Below, piece after piece: positions 32,810-42,938 of a stretch of 64,000 bases of DNA; the first letter of the stretch is position 1, and each line of letters opens with the position of its first letter. Where the stretch lies: assembly GCA_965228445.1 (NCBI GenBank), contig OZ245813.1, positions 1,240,001 to 1,304,000 on the forward strand, written 5' to 3'. The stretch comes from Thalassobaculum sp965228445 (GTDB lineage Bacteria > Pseudomonadota > Alphaproteobacteria > Thalassobaculales > Thalassobaculaceae). The position numbers were made by a program, and so were the translations under genes. A model generated the notes under the pieces. That model had not been told where the DNA came from. It ran no database searches and was given only the letters and a program-made list of their open reading frames with translations.

Positions 32810-34585
32810 TTACAGTCCGTTGGTCTGCAGCCACGCTTCCAGGAGCGTGATCTGCCAGAGCTTGGAGCCGCCGAGCGGGGTGATCTGGTCCTCGGGCTTG
32901 TCCAGCAGCTGGTCAACGTAAGCCCGGTCGAACAGTTCCCGCTCCCGCGCCTTCTGGCTGTCCATCACGCCGCGCACATAATCCAGCGTGTCGCCCTGGA
33001 TGTACTTGAGCGCCGGTACCGGGAAATACCCCTTCGGCCGGTCGATCACCTCGGACGGGACGATCTTGCGTGCGGCCTCCTTCAGGATGTGCTTGCCGCC
33101 GTGGCCGGCCTTCAGCTCCGGCGGGATCTTGGCGGCCAGCTCGACCAACTCGTGGTCGAGGAACGGCACGCGGGCCTCCAGGCTCCAGGCCATGGTCATA
33201 TTGTCGACCCGCTTCACCGGATCGTCGACCAGCATGACGGTGGTGTCGAGACGCAACGCCTTGTCGACCGCGCTGGACGCGCCCGGGCGGTCGAACATCT
33301 CTTCGATGAACTCCCCGGCATGGTCGCCGTTGCGGTAGCGCGGGTGGACGATCGAGAGGAACTCCTCGTGGGTGCGGTCGCGGAACAGCCGGGCGTAATC
33401 GGCCGAGCCGGCGCCCTTCTCCATCAGCGGCGGGTACCAGTGATAGCCGCCGAACACCTCGTCAGCGCCCTGGCCCGACTGCACGACCTTCACGTTCTTC
33501 GCCACTTCCTGCGACAGCAGGTAGAAGCCGATGCAGTCATGGCTGACCATCGGCTCCGACATGGCGGCGATGCAGCCCGGCAGGCTCGGCAGCAGGCGGT
33601 CGCGGCTGTTCACCTGGATCTTGTGGTGGCGGGTGCCGAATTTCTCGGCGATCACGTCGGAATAGCGGAACTCGTCGCCCTGCTCGTTGCCGACGGTCTC
33701 GAAGCCGACGCTGAAGGTGTCGAGGTTGCCGCCGGTCTGCTCGGCCACCAGGGCGGTGATCATCGAGCTGTCGACGCCGCCCGACAGCAGCACGCCGACC
33801 GGCACGTCGGCGACGAGCCGGCGCTGGACGGCGACTCGCAGCGAGTCCAGCACCCGGTCGCGCCACTCGTCCTCGGAGACCCGCAGGTCCTCGTCGGGGG
33901 TGCCATAGACCGGCTCCCAGTAGCGGCGCTGGGTCTGCTTGCCGTCTGCGGTGACCGTCATCGTCGTGGCCGGCGGCAGTTTGCGCACGCCGGAGACGAT
34001 GGTGTACGGCGCCGGCACGACGGCATGGAAGTTCATGTAGTGGTTCAGCGCCACCGGATCGATCGCGGTGTCGACCCCGCCGGCCGCCAGCACCGCCTGC
34101 ATGTTGGAGGCGAACCGCAGCCCGCCCTGGATCGGCGCCAGGTAGAGCGGCTTGATGCCGAGACGGTCGCGCGCGAGGGTCAGCGTCCGGTTCGTCCGGT
34201 CCCAGACGGCGAAGGCGAACATGCCGTGGAACCGTTCCACGCACGCCTCGCCCCAGGCGTGGAACGCCTTGAGGATCACCTCGGTGTCGCCGTCGCTGTA
34301 GAAGCTGTAGCCCTTGGCCTCCAGCTCCGGGCGCAGCTCCTTGTAGTTATAGATCGCGCCGTTGAACACGATGGTCAGCCCCAGGGAGGGGTCGTGCATC
34401 GGCTGCTGCGCTCTGTCGGACAGGTCGATGATGGACAGTCGCCGGTGGGCAAGACCGATACCGCTCTGTACGTAGGTTCCCTGGGCATCGGGTCCCCGGG
34501 CCGCCATGGCGTCGGCCATGGAGGACAGGCCATCGAACGTAACAAAGCCTCCGTCGAACTTTAGCTCGCCGGCTAATCCGCACAT
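32810..34585 (-). CDS. asnO: NAGGN amidotransferase (asparagine synthetase-like)
   Basis: 591 residues. Class II glutamine amidotransferase domain with nucleophile Cys2 (MCGLAGEL) and MAARGPDAQGTY, RRLSIIDLS, FNGAIYNYKELR; then the synthetase domain with the PP-loop LLSGGVDSSMITAL (268-274 for SGGVDSS). It would amidate the C-terminal Gln of N-acetyl-Gln-Gln to give NAGGN, an osmoprotectant found in rhizobia and pseudomonads. Order asnO-ngg-M42 is that of the described operon. The amidotransferase opens the operon, divergent from the sugar ABC genes across a 189-base, relatively AT-rich gap where an osmotic promoter would lie. Confidence 0.94.
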   Translation of the reverse strand: MCGLAGELKFDGGFVTFDGLSSMADAMAARGPDAQGTYVQSGIGLAHRRLSIIDLSDRAQQPMHDPSLGLTIVFNGAIYNYKELRPELEAKGYSFYSDGDTEVILKAFHAWGEACVERFHGMFAFAVWDRTNRTLTLARDRLGIKPLYLAPIQGGLRFASNMQAVLAAGGVDTAIDPVALNHYMNFHAVVPAPYTIVSGVRKLPPATTMTVTADGKQTQRRYWEPVYGTPDEDLRVSEDEWRDRVLDSLRVAVQRRLVADVPVGVLLSGGVDSSMITALVAEQTGGNLDTFSVGFETVGNEQGDEFRYSDVIAEKFGTRHHKIQVNSRDRLLPSLPGCIAAMSEPMVSHDCIGFYLLSQEVAKNVKVVQSGQGADEVFGGYHWYPPLMEKGAGSADYARLFRDRTHEEFLSIVHPRYRNGDHAGEFIEEMFDRPGASSAVDKALRLDTTVMLVDDPVKRVDNMTMAWSLEARVPFLDHELVELAAKIPPELKAGHGGKHILKEAARKIVPSEVIDRPKGYFPVPALKYIQGDTLDYVRGVMDSQKARERELFDRAYVDQLLDKPEDQITPLGGSKLWQITLLEAWLQTNGL

Positions 34586-34774
34586 AAGCGCCTCTCTGAT
34601 TGTCGTGTTTGGGACAAGATGACGTTTGGAAAATAAATTTCAAGTGTAGGGTCTTTGGGTAGACGGGCCGCACAACGATCATATATCGAAATTAACCGAC
34701 AAAAATATTGCGCGTGTCCGACGGCCCCCAGCGGCGCCGGTCGGCGCAGCGTTTCATCACTTGGGGAAGGCACC

Positions 34775-36073
<1,299 letters not shown>

Positions 36074-36089
36074 CGTCGGTGGTCACCCG

Positions 36090-37037
36090 GTGAAGGCCGC
36101 AACGGAACAGACCGAGGGCGGGACCTCCTCCCATCGCAGGCGACGGGTGCGGACCGCCTGGCTGTTCCTGGCGCCGATGCTGGTGGCACTGACGGTCGTC
36201 GCGATCTGGCCGCTGGCCCGCACGGTCTTCTACGCCTTCACCGACGCCTCGCTCTCCGCCCCCGGCGACTACGCCTTTCTCGGGCTGGAGAATTTCGCGG
36301 TCGAGGACGGCGGCTACTGGTACGGCCTGCTGACCGATCCGCTGTGGTGGAACGCGGTCTGGAACACCCTGGTCTTCGCGGCCGGGTCGGTCGCCATCGA
36401 GGTGGTGCTGGGGGTGATCCTGGCCCTGGTGATGAACGCCGAGTTTCCCGGCCGCGCCCTGTTCCGCGCCGCCGTGCTCATCCCCTGGGCGATCCCGACC
36501 GTGGTCTCCGCCAAGATGTGGGCCTGGATGCTGCACGACCAGTTCGGCGTGGTGAACCACACCCTGATGAGCCTCGGCCTGATCGCCACGCCGATCGCCT
36601 GGCTGGCCGACCCGGATCTCACCATGCTGTCGGTCATCCTGGTGGACGCCTGGAAGACCGCGCCCTTCGTGGCGCTTCTGGTGCTGGCGGCCCTGCAGAT
36701 GCTGCCCAAGGACTGCTACGAGGCCGCCCGGGTCGACGGGGTGCATCCGATCAAGGTGTTCTTCGGCGTCACCCTGCCGCTGATCCGCCCGGCGCTGACC
36801 GTGGCGATCATCTTCCGCCTGCTCGACGCGATGCGGGTGTTCGACGTGGTCTACATCATGACCGGCAACGCGGAAACGACCATGACCATGTCCGTCTATG
36901 CCCGCCAGCAACTCGTGGATTTCCAGGACGTGGGATACGGCTCCGCCGCCTCGACCCTGCTGTTCATGGTGATCGCCTTCATGACCGCGCTGTACCTGAC
37001 GGCGATGCGCGCCGACGTGATGAAGGAGGGACGCTGA
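36090..37037 (+). CDS. Sugar ABC transporter permease (MalF/ThuF type)
   Basis: 315 residues, GTG start at 36090, 16 bases after the binding protein. Six membrane spans, the first near residues 23-45 (TAWLFLAPMLVALTVVAIWPL). The EAA loop that contacts the ATPase is CYEAARVDGVHPIKVFFGVTLPLIRPAL near residue 210. The stop TGA shares its last base with the next ATG (TGATG). Pairs with the following permease to form the channel. Confidence 0.9.
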   Translation: MKAATEQTEGGTSSHRRRRVRTAWLFLAPMLVALTVVAIWPLARTVFYAFTDASLSAPGDYAFLGLENFAVEDGGYWYGLLTDPLWWNAVWNTLVFAAGSVAIEVVLGVILALVMNAEFPGRALFRAAVLIPWAIPTVVSAKMWAWMLHDQFGVVNHTLMSLGLIATPIAWLADPDLTMLSVILVDAWKTAPFVALLVLAALQMLPKDCYEAARVDGVHPIKVFFGVTLPLIRPALTVAIIFRLLDAMRVFDVVYIMTGNAETTMTMSVYARQQLVDFQDVGYGSAASTLLFMVIAFMTALYLTAMRADVMKEGR

Positions 37038-37876
37038 TGGCCCGCCGTCACACCTCCCTCGCCGCAACGATCGGCTTCTGGCTGCTGGTCGCCGCCCTGC
37101 TGGTGATCCTGCTGTTCCCGTTCTATTACGCGGTGATCACCTCGTTCAAATCCGGCTCCTCCATTTTCGAAGTCGACTACCTGCCGGCCGAGCTGTCCGT
37201 CGCCAATTACCTCTCCATCTTCGCCGAGCAGCCGTTCGGCCGGAACATTCTCAACTCGCTGATCGTCTCCGTCGCGGTGGTCGGGATCTCGCTGTTCCTC
37301 GGGTTGACGGCCGCCCTCGCGCTGGGCCGGTTCCAGTTCAAGGGCCGGCGGATGATGCTGCTGGCGGTGCTCAGCGTGTCGATGTTCCCGCAGGTCGCCG
37401 TGCTGTCCGGCATGTTCGAGCTGATCCGCGTGCTCGGGCTGTTCAACAATCCGGGCGGGCTGATCCTGTCCTACCTGATCTTCACCCTGCCCTTCACCGT
37501 CTGGGTGCTGACCAGCTTCATCCGCGACCTGCCGGCCGAGGTCGAGGAGGCCGCGATCATGGACGGCGCAAAACCCTGGACCCTGCTGACCCGCATCTTC
37601 CTGCCGATGATGTGGCCGGCCATGGTCACCACCGGCCTGCTCGCCTTCATCGTCGCCTGGAACGAGTTCCTGTTCGCCCTAACCTTCACCCTGAGCAACG
37701 ACCAGCGCACGGTGCCGGTCGCTATCGCGCTGATCACCGGCGGCAGCGAGTTCGAGGTACCCTGGGGCCGGATCATGGCCGCCTCGGTCATCGTCACCGT
37801 GCCGCTGATCGCCCTGGTTCTTATTTTCCAGCGCCGCATCGTCTCGGGCCTGACCGCCGGTGCCGTGAAAGGATAA
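37037..37876 (+). CDS. Sugar ABC transporter permease (MalG/ThuG type)
   Basis: 279 residues beginning at the TGATG overlap at 37037. MalG-type: FPFYYAVITSFKSG near the N-terminus, LGRFQFKGRRMMLLAVLSVSMFPQVAVLSGMF in the middle, EAA loop EVEEAAIMDGAKPWTLLTRIFLPMMWPAM around 178-205, ending RRIVSGLTAGAVKG, the common MalG-family C-terminus. AAAGGATAAGCA at the end of the gene supplies the ribosome binding site for the ATPase three bases later. Confidence 0.92.
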   Translation: MARRHTSLAATIGFWLLVAALLVILLFPFYYAVITSFKSGSSIFEVDYLPAELSVANYLSIFAEQPFGRNILNSLIVSVAVVGISLFLGLTAALALGRFQFKGRRMMLLAVLSVSMFPQVAVLSGMFELIRVLGLFNNPGGLILSYLIFTLPFTVWVLTSFIRDLPAEVEEAAIMDGAKPWTLLTRIFLPMMWPAMVTTGLLAFIVAWNEFLFALTFTLSNDQRTVPVAIALITGGSEFEVPWGRIMAASVIVTVPLIALVLIFQRRIVSGLTAGAVKG

Positions 37877-37879
37877 GCA

Positions 37880-38992
37880 ATGGCCGCCGTCACCCTGCGC
37901 AACCTGACCAAGAGCTTCGGCGACACCGAGGTGATCAAGGGCATCAACCTGGAGATCGAGGACGGCGCCTTCTGCGTGCTGGTCGGACCGTCGGGATGCG
38001 GGAAGTCCACCCTGCTGCGGATGATCGCGGGCCTCGAGGATATCGACGCCGGCGAGCTGTTCATCGGCGGCGCGGTGATGAACGACACCGAGCCTGCCGA
38101 ACGCGGCGTCTCCATGGTGTTCCAGAGCTACGCGCTCTACCCGCACATGACGGTCTATCAGAACATGAGCTTCGGGCTGAAGCTGGCGAAGACCGCCGAC
38201 GACACGGTGGAGCAGCGGGTGCGCAACGCAGCGGAGATCCTGCAGCTCACCGACCTGCTCGACCGCAAGCCCAAGGCCTTGTCCGGTGGCCAGCGCCAGC
38301 GCGTCGCCATCGGCCGGGCCATCGTGCGCGACCCCACGGTCTTCCTGTTCGACGAGCCGCTGTCCAATCTGGACGCAGCACTGCGGGTGCAGATGCGGCT
38401 GGAGATCAGCCGGCTGCACCGACGGCTCGGCACGACGATGATCCACGTCACCCACGACCAGGTGGAGGCGATGACGCTGGCCGACCAGATCGTGGTGCTG
38501 AACCAGGGCGTGGTGGCGCAGGCGGGCGCGCCCCGGGATCTGTACGACCGGCCGGCCAACTCCTTCGTGGCCGGGTTCATCGGCTCGCCGGCCATGAACC
38601 TGCTGGACGCGAGGGTGGAGGGCGGCGCGGTGGTGCTGGAGGGGACGGACGCGCGGATCGAGGGGGTGGAGGGCGTGGATCGGGTGCAGGGCCCGGTGAC
38701 CCTGGGCTTCCGCCCGGAGCATGTGGAGCTGCGCGAGGGCGGCCTGCCCTTCGAGGTGGAGGTGGTGGAGGATCTGGGCGACACCTGCGTGCTGCACGGG
38801 GTGCTCGCCGGAGGGCCGCAGGCGACGGTGCGCGTCCCGGCCGAGGTGGCCTTGCCCTCCCGGGGAGATCGGCTGACCGTGATGCCGGGGCACGGGCGCT
38901 GCCACCTGTTCGACAGGGAGAGCGGGACGCGGGTGTATCGCCTGTTCAAAGCCCCATCACACTCCCCGGATTTATTCCGGGGCAATGTGTGA
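37880..38992 (+). CDS. Sugar ABC transporter ATP-binding protein (UgpC/MsmK/ThuK type)
   Basis: 370 residues. Walker A is GPSGCGKSTLLR (residues 36-47 region), the Q-loop is VFQSYALYPHMTV, the signature is LSGGQRQRVAIGRAI, Walker B is VFLFDEPLSNLDAALR and the switch His is in HVTHDQVEAM. The C-terminal OB/TOBE-like regulatory domain (from about residue 240) is typical of MalK-like sugar importers. Oddity: the last ten codons (from about 38958) are read out of a family-A2 repeat arm (38961-38982), so the natural C-terminus has been replaced or extended by repeat sequence. Confidence 0.92.
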   Translation: MAAVTLRNLTKSFGDTEVIKGINLEIEDGAFCVLVGPSGCGKSTLLRMIAGLEDIDAGELFIGGAVMNDTEPAERGVSMVFQSYALYPHMTVYQNMSFGLKLAKTADDTVEQRVRNAAEILQLTDLLDRKPKALSGGQRQRVAIGRAIVRDPTVFLFDEPLSNLDAALRVQMRLEISRLHRRLGTTMIHVTHDQVEAMTLADQIVVLNQGVVAQAGAPRDLYDRPANSFVAGFIGSPAMNLLDARVEGGAVVLEGTDARIEGVEGVDRVQGPVTLGFRPEHVELREGGLPFEVEVVEDLGDTCVLHGVLAGGPQATVRVPAEVALPSRGDRLTVMPGHGRCHLFDRESGTRVYRLFKAPSHSPDLFRGNV

Positions 38993-39056
38993 AGCTGTAC
39001 CGGGCCGACCAAGGTTCGCGCATCGGAAGGCTCGCCCCGGAATAAATCCGGGGAGT
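38961..39056. repeat. Perfect 22-bp inverted repeat (family A2) overlapping a gene end
   Basis: Arms 38961-38982 (ACTCCCCGGATTTATTCCGG and the following GG) and 39035-39056 are exact reverse complements, each also an imperfect palindrome. The left arm lies inside the last codons of the sugar ABC ATPase gene, whose stop codon is at 38990-38992. A degenerate single copy is at 18381-18403. Confidence 0.85.
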
Positions 39057-39108
39057 GAAGAGAGGGAGAGGCGGGGGCAACGGGGTTAGTAACCGCATCA
39101 ACCTTACC

Positions 39109-39214
39109 CGTCTCCCCGGCTTTGCGCCGGGGCAAAGCCGTCAGCGTGATGGAGCGCGTGTGCCCAGAGCCGCGGCCGCTCTACTCTGGGTCCCGGCGCG
39201 AGGCCGGGGAAACG
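39109..39214. repeat. Repeat family A pair (diverged)
   Basis: Left arm around 39109-39134 (CGTCTCCCCGGCTTTGCGCC) and right arm around 39188-39214 (GGTCCCGGCGCGAGGCCGGG) are an imperfect inverted pair of the same type as 1723-1836. It follows directly on the A2 pair and lies between two converging genes, so it may end both transcripts. Confidence 0.75.
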
Positions 39215-39250
39215 CTGAGAAGGATGTAGGATGAAGGAGGGATCAGCGGC

Positions 39251-40570
39251 CTACGGCTGCACCGCGCGCTCGAGCACTGCGACGAAGAACCCGTCGGTGC
39301 CTTCGCGATGGGGTGCCAGGGTCAGGTACGGACCCGATGCCGGGCACGGCACCTCGCCGATGGTCTGCGCCCACACCCCCGCCACCGGCAGCACCGAGAA
39401 CCGGTCGCTGTCGGCGAGGAAACCCTCCACCACGTCCTCGTTCTCCGCCCGCAGAACGGAACAGGTCACGTAGATCACCCGACCGCCTGGCTTCACCAGA
39501 CTGGCCGCGCGTTCCAGGATCGCGCGCTGGGTCTTGGTCAGCTCCGCCAGGTCCTGCTCGCCGTAGCGCCATTTGGCGTCCGGGTTGCGTCGCCAGGTGC
39601 CTGTCCCGGAGCACGGCGCGTCGACCAGGACGCGGTCGGCCTTGCCGGCCATTCGCTTCACCGATTTGTCGCCCTCGGCCAGCACCTTGCGTTCGGCGTT
39701 GTGGATCCCCGCCCGGCGCAGCCGCACCGCGGCGCGATCGAGCCGGCCCTTGGATACGTCGAACAGCACCAGACGGCCCTTGTTCTCCATCCCGGCCGCC
39801 AGCGCCAGCGCCTTGCCGCCGGCCCCGGCACAGTAATCGACCGCCAGCATCCCCGGCCCGGCGCCGACCAGCAGGGCGGCAAGCTGCGAGCCTTCGTCCT
39901 GCACTTCCACGGCTCCGGACTTGAACGGCGCCATGGCATCCACCGGCCGCCGCCGGTCGAGCCGCAGCCCGAACGGCGACAGCGCGGTCGGCACGGCGGG
40001 CACCTGCTCGGCGGCCAGGGCGGCGATCACCGCCTCGCGGCTCATCCCGGCGAGCGGGTTCACCCGCAGGTCGAACGGCGCCTCCTGACCGAGGGCGGCA
40101 ACGGCCGGGCCGACCTCGGCGCCGAAGCGGGCGTCCATATGCGGCCACAGCCAGTTCGGGCATTCCGCGCGCACCGCGTCCGGCATGTCGGCACTGTCGA
40201 GCTCGCCGCCGACGATCTTGCGCAGCGCCTCGCTCTCGGATTTCGCCAGGGTGGCCGGCGCGTGGCGCGAGCCGTCGAACATCTCGGCGATGCCGGGCAC
40301 GTCCTGGCGGTCGTGCAGCACCAGGTCGGCCAGTACGCGTCCGCGGGCGTCGCGGCCGATGCCCTTGCCCGCCTTCTTGATCCACCAGTCGAGCCGGGCG
40401 CGGCGGCGAAAGATGCCCCAGACCCGCGCGGCGATGGCCGAGCGGTCGCCGCCGCCGATATAGCGCCGGTCGCGCACGTAGCGGTCGAGCACGCGGTCGG
40501 CCGGCCGGTCGGTCGCGTCGATCGCCTCGAGAATCTCGATTGCCGCCGCCAGGCGGCCCGCGGGTTTCAT
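39251..40570 (-). CDS. rsmB: RsmB/NOP-family 16S rRNA (cytosine-C5) methyltransferase
   Basis: 439 residues. An N-terminal NusB-like helical domain (LAAAIEILEAIDATDRPADRVLDRYVRDRR) is followed by an SAM-binding domain with VDYCAGAGGKALALAAGMENKG, the Pro-Cys motif VDAPCSGTGTWRRNPDAKWR and the nucleophile in YVTCSVLRAENEDVV. These two cysteines define m5C RNA methyltransferases, and RsmB modifies C967 of 16S rRNA. The target position is inferred from the family; alphaproteobacteria carry several such paralogues. Seventeen bases after guaB on the same strand. Confidence 0.85.
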   Translation of the reverse strand: MKPAGRLAAAIEILEAIDATDRPADRVLDRYVRDRRYIGGGDRSAIAARVWGIFRRRARLDWWIKKAGKGIGRDARGRVLADLVLHDRQDVPGIAEMFDGSRHAPATLAKSESEALRKIVGGELDSADMPDAVRAECPNWLWPHMDARFGAEVGPAVAALGQEAPFDLRVNPLAGMSREAVIAALAAEQVPAVPTALSPFGLRLDRRRPVDAMAPFKSGAVEVQDEGSQLAALLVGAGPGMLAVDYCAGAGGKALALAAGMENKGRLVLFDVSKGRLDRAAVRLRRAGIHNAERKVLAEGDKSVKRMAGKADRVLVDAPCSGTGTWRRNPDAKWRYGEQDLAELTKTQRAILERAASLVKPGGRVIYVTCSVLRAENEDVVEGFLADSDRFSVLPVAGVWAQTIGEVPCPASGPYLTLAPHREGTDGFFVAVLERAVQP

Positions 40571-40587
40571 GACGCTACGCTTTCGGC

Positions 40588-42048
40588 CTACATGCCCGGC
40601 CGGTAGTTCGGCGCCTCGCGGGTGATGGTGACGTCGTGCACATGGCTCTCGCGCAGGCCGGCGTTGGAGATCCGCAGGAACTTGGCGTTGGCCTGCAGGT
40701 CCTTGATCGACGGGCTGCCGGTATAGCCCATGGCCGCGCGCAGGCCGCCGACAAGCTGGTGCACGACGGCGCCGGCCGGGCCCTTGTACGGCACCTGGCC
40801 CTCGATGCCTTCCGGCACCAGCTTCAGGGTGTCGCTGACCTCCTCTTGGAAGTAGCGGTCGGCCGACCCGCGGGCCATCGCGCCCATGGAGCCCATGCCG
40901 CGATACGCCTTATAGGAGCGGCCCTGGTACAGGTAGACCTCTCCCGGGCTCTCGTCGGTGCCGGCCAGCAGCGAGCCGATCATGGCGCAGTCGGCACCGG
41001 CGGCCAGCGCCTTGGCCAGATCGCCGGAATACTTGATGCCGCCATCGGCGATGCAGGGCACGCCGGCCTCGCGGCAGACCTTGGAGGCGTCGACGATCGC
41101 GGTGAGCTGCGGCACGCCGACGCCGGCGACCATGCGGGTGGTGCAGATCGAACCCGGGCCGATGCCGATCTTCACCGCGTCCGCCCCGGCGTCGATCAGG
41201 GCCCTGGCCCCCTCGGCGGTGGCAACGTTGCCGGCGATGATCTGGGTGTAGTTGGCCCGCTTGCGGATCTCCTGAACCGCGCCCAGCACGCCCTCGCTAT
41301 GGCCATGAGCGGTGTCGATGACGACGATGTCGACCTCGGCATCGATCAGCGCCTCGGCCCGGGCGATGCCCTCGGTGCCCACGCCGGTCGCCGCGGCGAC
41401 CCGCAGGCGGCCCTTGTCGTCCTTGGCGGCATTCGGGTGATTCTGCGCCTTCTCCATGTCCTTGACGGTGATCAGCCCGATGCAGCGCTTGTCGCCGTCG
41501 ACCACCAGCAGCTTCTCGATGCGGTGCTTGTGCAGCAGCGCCCGCGCCTCTGCGGCCTTCACGTCCTCGCCGACGGTGATGACCCGCTTGGTCATCAGTT
41601 CCTTGATCGGTTGGCTCTCGTCGGTGGCGAAGCGCACGTCGCGGTGGGTCAGGATACCGACCAGTTTGCCGGTCCGGGTCTGAACCACCGGCACGCCGTT
41701 GATGCCGTGCCGCTTCATCAGGTCCAGCGCCTCGGCCAGGGTGGCCTCGGGATGGATGGTCACCGGGTTGATGACCATGCCGGCCTCGAACTTCTTCACC
41801 GCCCGGACCTCGTTGGCCTGGGCGTCGATATCGAGGTTCTTGTGCACGACGCCGATGCCGCCGGCCTGGGCCATGGCGATGGCGAGGCGGGACTCGGTCA
41901 CGGTATCCATCGCGCTGGAGAGCAGCGGGATGCCGAGTTCGATGCTGCGGGTGACCTGGGTTCGGGTGTCGACCTTGGCCGGCAGGACATTGGAGCGGGC
42001 GGGTTCGAGAAGAACGTCGTCGAAAGTCAGCGCGTCACGGATGTCCAT
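40588..42048 (-). CDS. guaB: Inosine-5'-monophosphate dehydrogenase
   Basis: 486 residues from the ATG at 42048 with a GGAGG ribosome binding site. Complete IMPDH: N-terminal LTFDDVLLEPARSNVLP, tandem CBS domains (about residues 95-205; HGINGVPVVQTRTGKLVGILTHRDVRFA), the catalytic loop IGPGSICTTRMVAGVGVPQ with the nucleophilic Cys, and the flap YRGMGSMGAM. Converts IMP to XMP with NAD+, the committed step of GMP synthesis. Transcribed with rsmB. Confidence 0.96.
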   Translation of the reverse strand: MDIRDALTFDDVLLEPARSNVLPAKVDTRTQVTRSIELGIPLLSSAMDTVTESRLAIAMAQAGGIGVVHKNLDIDAQANEVRAVKKFEAGMVINPVTIHPEATLAEALDLMKRHGINGVPVVQTRTGKLVGILTHRDVRFATDESQPIKELMTKRVITVGEDVKAAEARALLHKHRIEKLLVVDGDKRCIGLITVKDMEKAQNHPNAAKDDKGRLRVAAATGVGTEGIARAEALIDAEVDIVVIDTAHGHSEGVLGAVQEIRKRANYTQIIAGNVATAEGARALIDAGADAVKIGIGPGSICTTRMVAGVGVPQLTAIVDASKVCREAGVPCIADGGIKYSGDLAKALAAGADCAMIGSLLAGTDESPGEVYLYQGRSYKAYRGMGSMGAMARGSADRYFQEEVSDTLKLVPEGIEGQVPYKGPAGAVVHQLVGGLRAAMGYTGSPSIKDLQANAKFLRISNAGLRESHVHDVTITREAPNYRPGM

Positions 42049-42158
42049 GGTGCCTCCGGTGGGTCGGTGGCGGCGCAATATACACTGCGGCACTCACATG
42101 CCAAGCGGCATAATCCGGGCGGGCGCAAAGGCCGCAGCCCGGCCGTATCATCGCCGCC

Positions 42159-42905
42159 TCAACCCTCTTCCTCGGGCTCCGGGTCGTCCTGCCGGACGCT
42201 GTCCGGACGGCCGCGATACCCGGTGGCGATGACATAGGTTTCCGCCGACTCGGACCGGCTCGCCGGCGGCTTGAAGTGGCGCACCTGCCGGAACGCCTGG
42301 CGCAGCGGGTTAAGCAGGTCGCGCTCGCTGCCGCCCAGGAACACCTTGGCGACGAACACGCCGTCGGGCGCCAGAACCTCGAAGGCGAAGTCGAGCGCCA
42401 GCTCGGCCAGCATGACGATGCGGATATGGTCGGTCTTCTTATGCCCGGTGGAGGAGGCCGCCATGTCGGACAGCACCACGTCCACCGGCCCGCCCAGCTT
42501 CGACTTCAGCAGCTCGGGCGCCGACGCCTCGGTGAAGTCGGCCAGCAGCAGCTCGGCACCGGGGATCGGATCGAGCGGCAGGATGTCGAGACCGACCACC
42601 TGCCCCTTGTCCGGCGCGCCGACCCGCTGCACGGCGATCTGGGTCCAGCCGCCGGGGGCGCAGCCCAGGTCCACCACCCGCTGGCCCTTCTTCAGCAGTT
42701 TGAAGCGGTCATCAATCTCGGTCAGCTTGAAGGCGGCGCGCGAGCGATAGCCCAGCCGCTTGGACTCGGCGACATAGGGGTCGTTGAGCTGGCGCTGCAG
42801 CCAGCGCTGTGACGAGGCCGAGCGCCCGCGGGCGGTGCGCAGCTTGACCGTGGTCTGCCGGCTGCCGGACCCCCGGCTGCCGCTCCCTGAGCCTCTCGAT
42901 GCCAT
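42159..42905 (-). CDS. rlmE: 23S rRNA 2'-O-ribose U2552 methyltransferase RlmE
   Basis: 248 residues. Ser/Gly/Arg-rich N-terminal tail of about 30 residues, then the FtsJ fold: YRSRAAFKLTEIDDRFKLLKKGQRVVDLGCAPGGWTQIAVQRV with the SAM site and K of the K-D-K-E tetrad, DVVLSDMAAS with the Asp, FVAKVFLGGS with the second Lys, and RSESAETYVIATGYRG with the Glu. Acts on the large ribosomal subunit. Located 33 bases after the ppx/gppA-type gene on the same strand. Confidence 0.95.
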   Translation of the reverse strand: MASRGSGSGSRGSGSRQTTVKLRTARGRSASSQRWLQRQLNDPYVAESKRLGYRSRAAFKLTEIDDRFKLLKKGQRVVDLGCAPGGWTQIAVQRVGAPDKGQVVGLDILPLDPIPGAELLLADFTEASAPELLKSKLGGPVDVVLSDMAASSTGHKKTDHIRIVMLAELALDFAFEVLAPDGVFVAKVFLGGSERDLLNPLRQAFRQVRHFKPPASRSESAETYVIATGYRGRPDSVRQDDPEPEEEG

Positions 42906-42938
42906 GCGCCGTCGCCGCTCCCTGCAAGCCTGCGGGGG

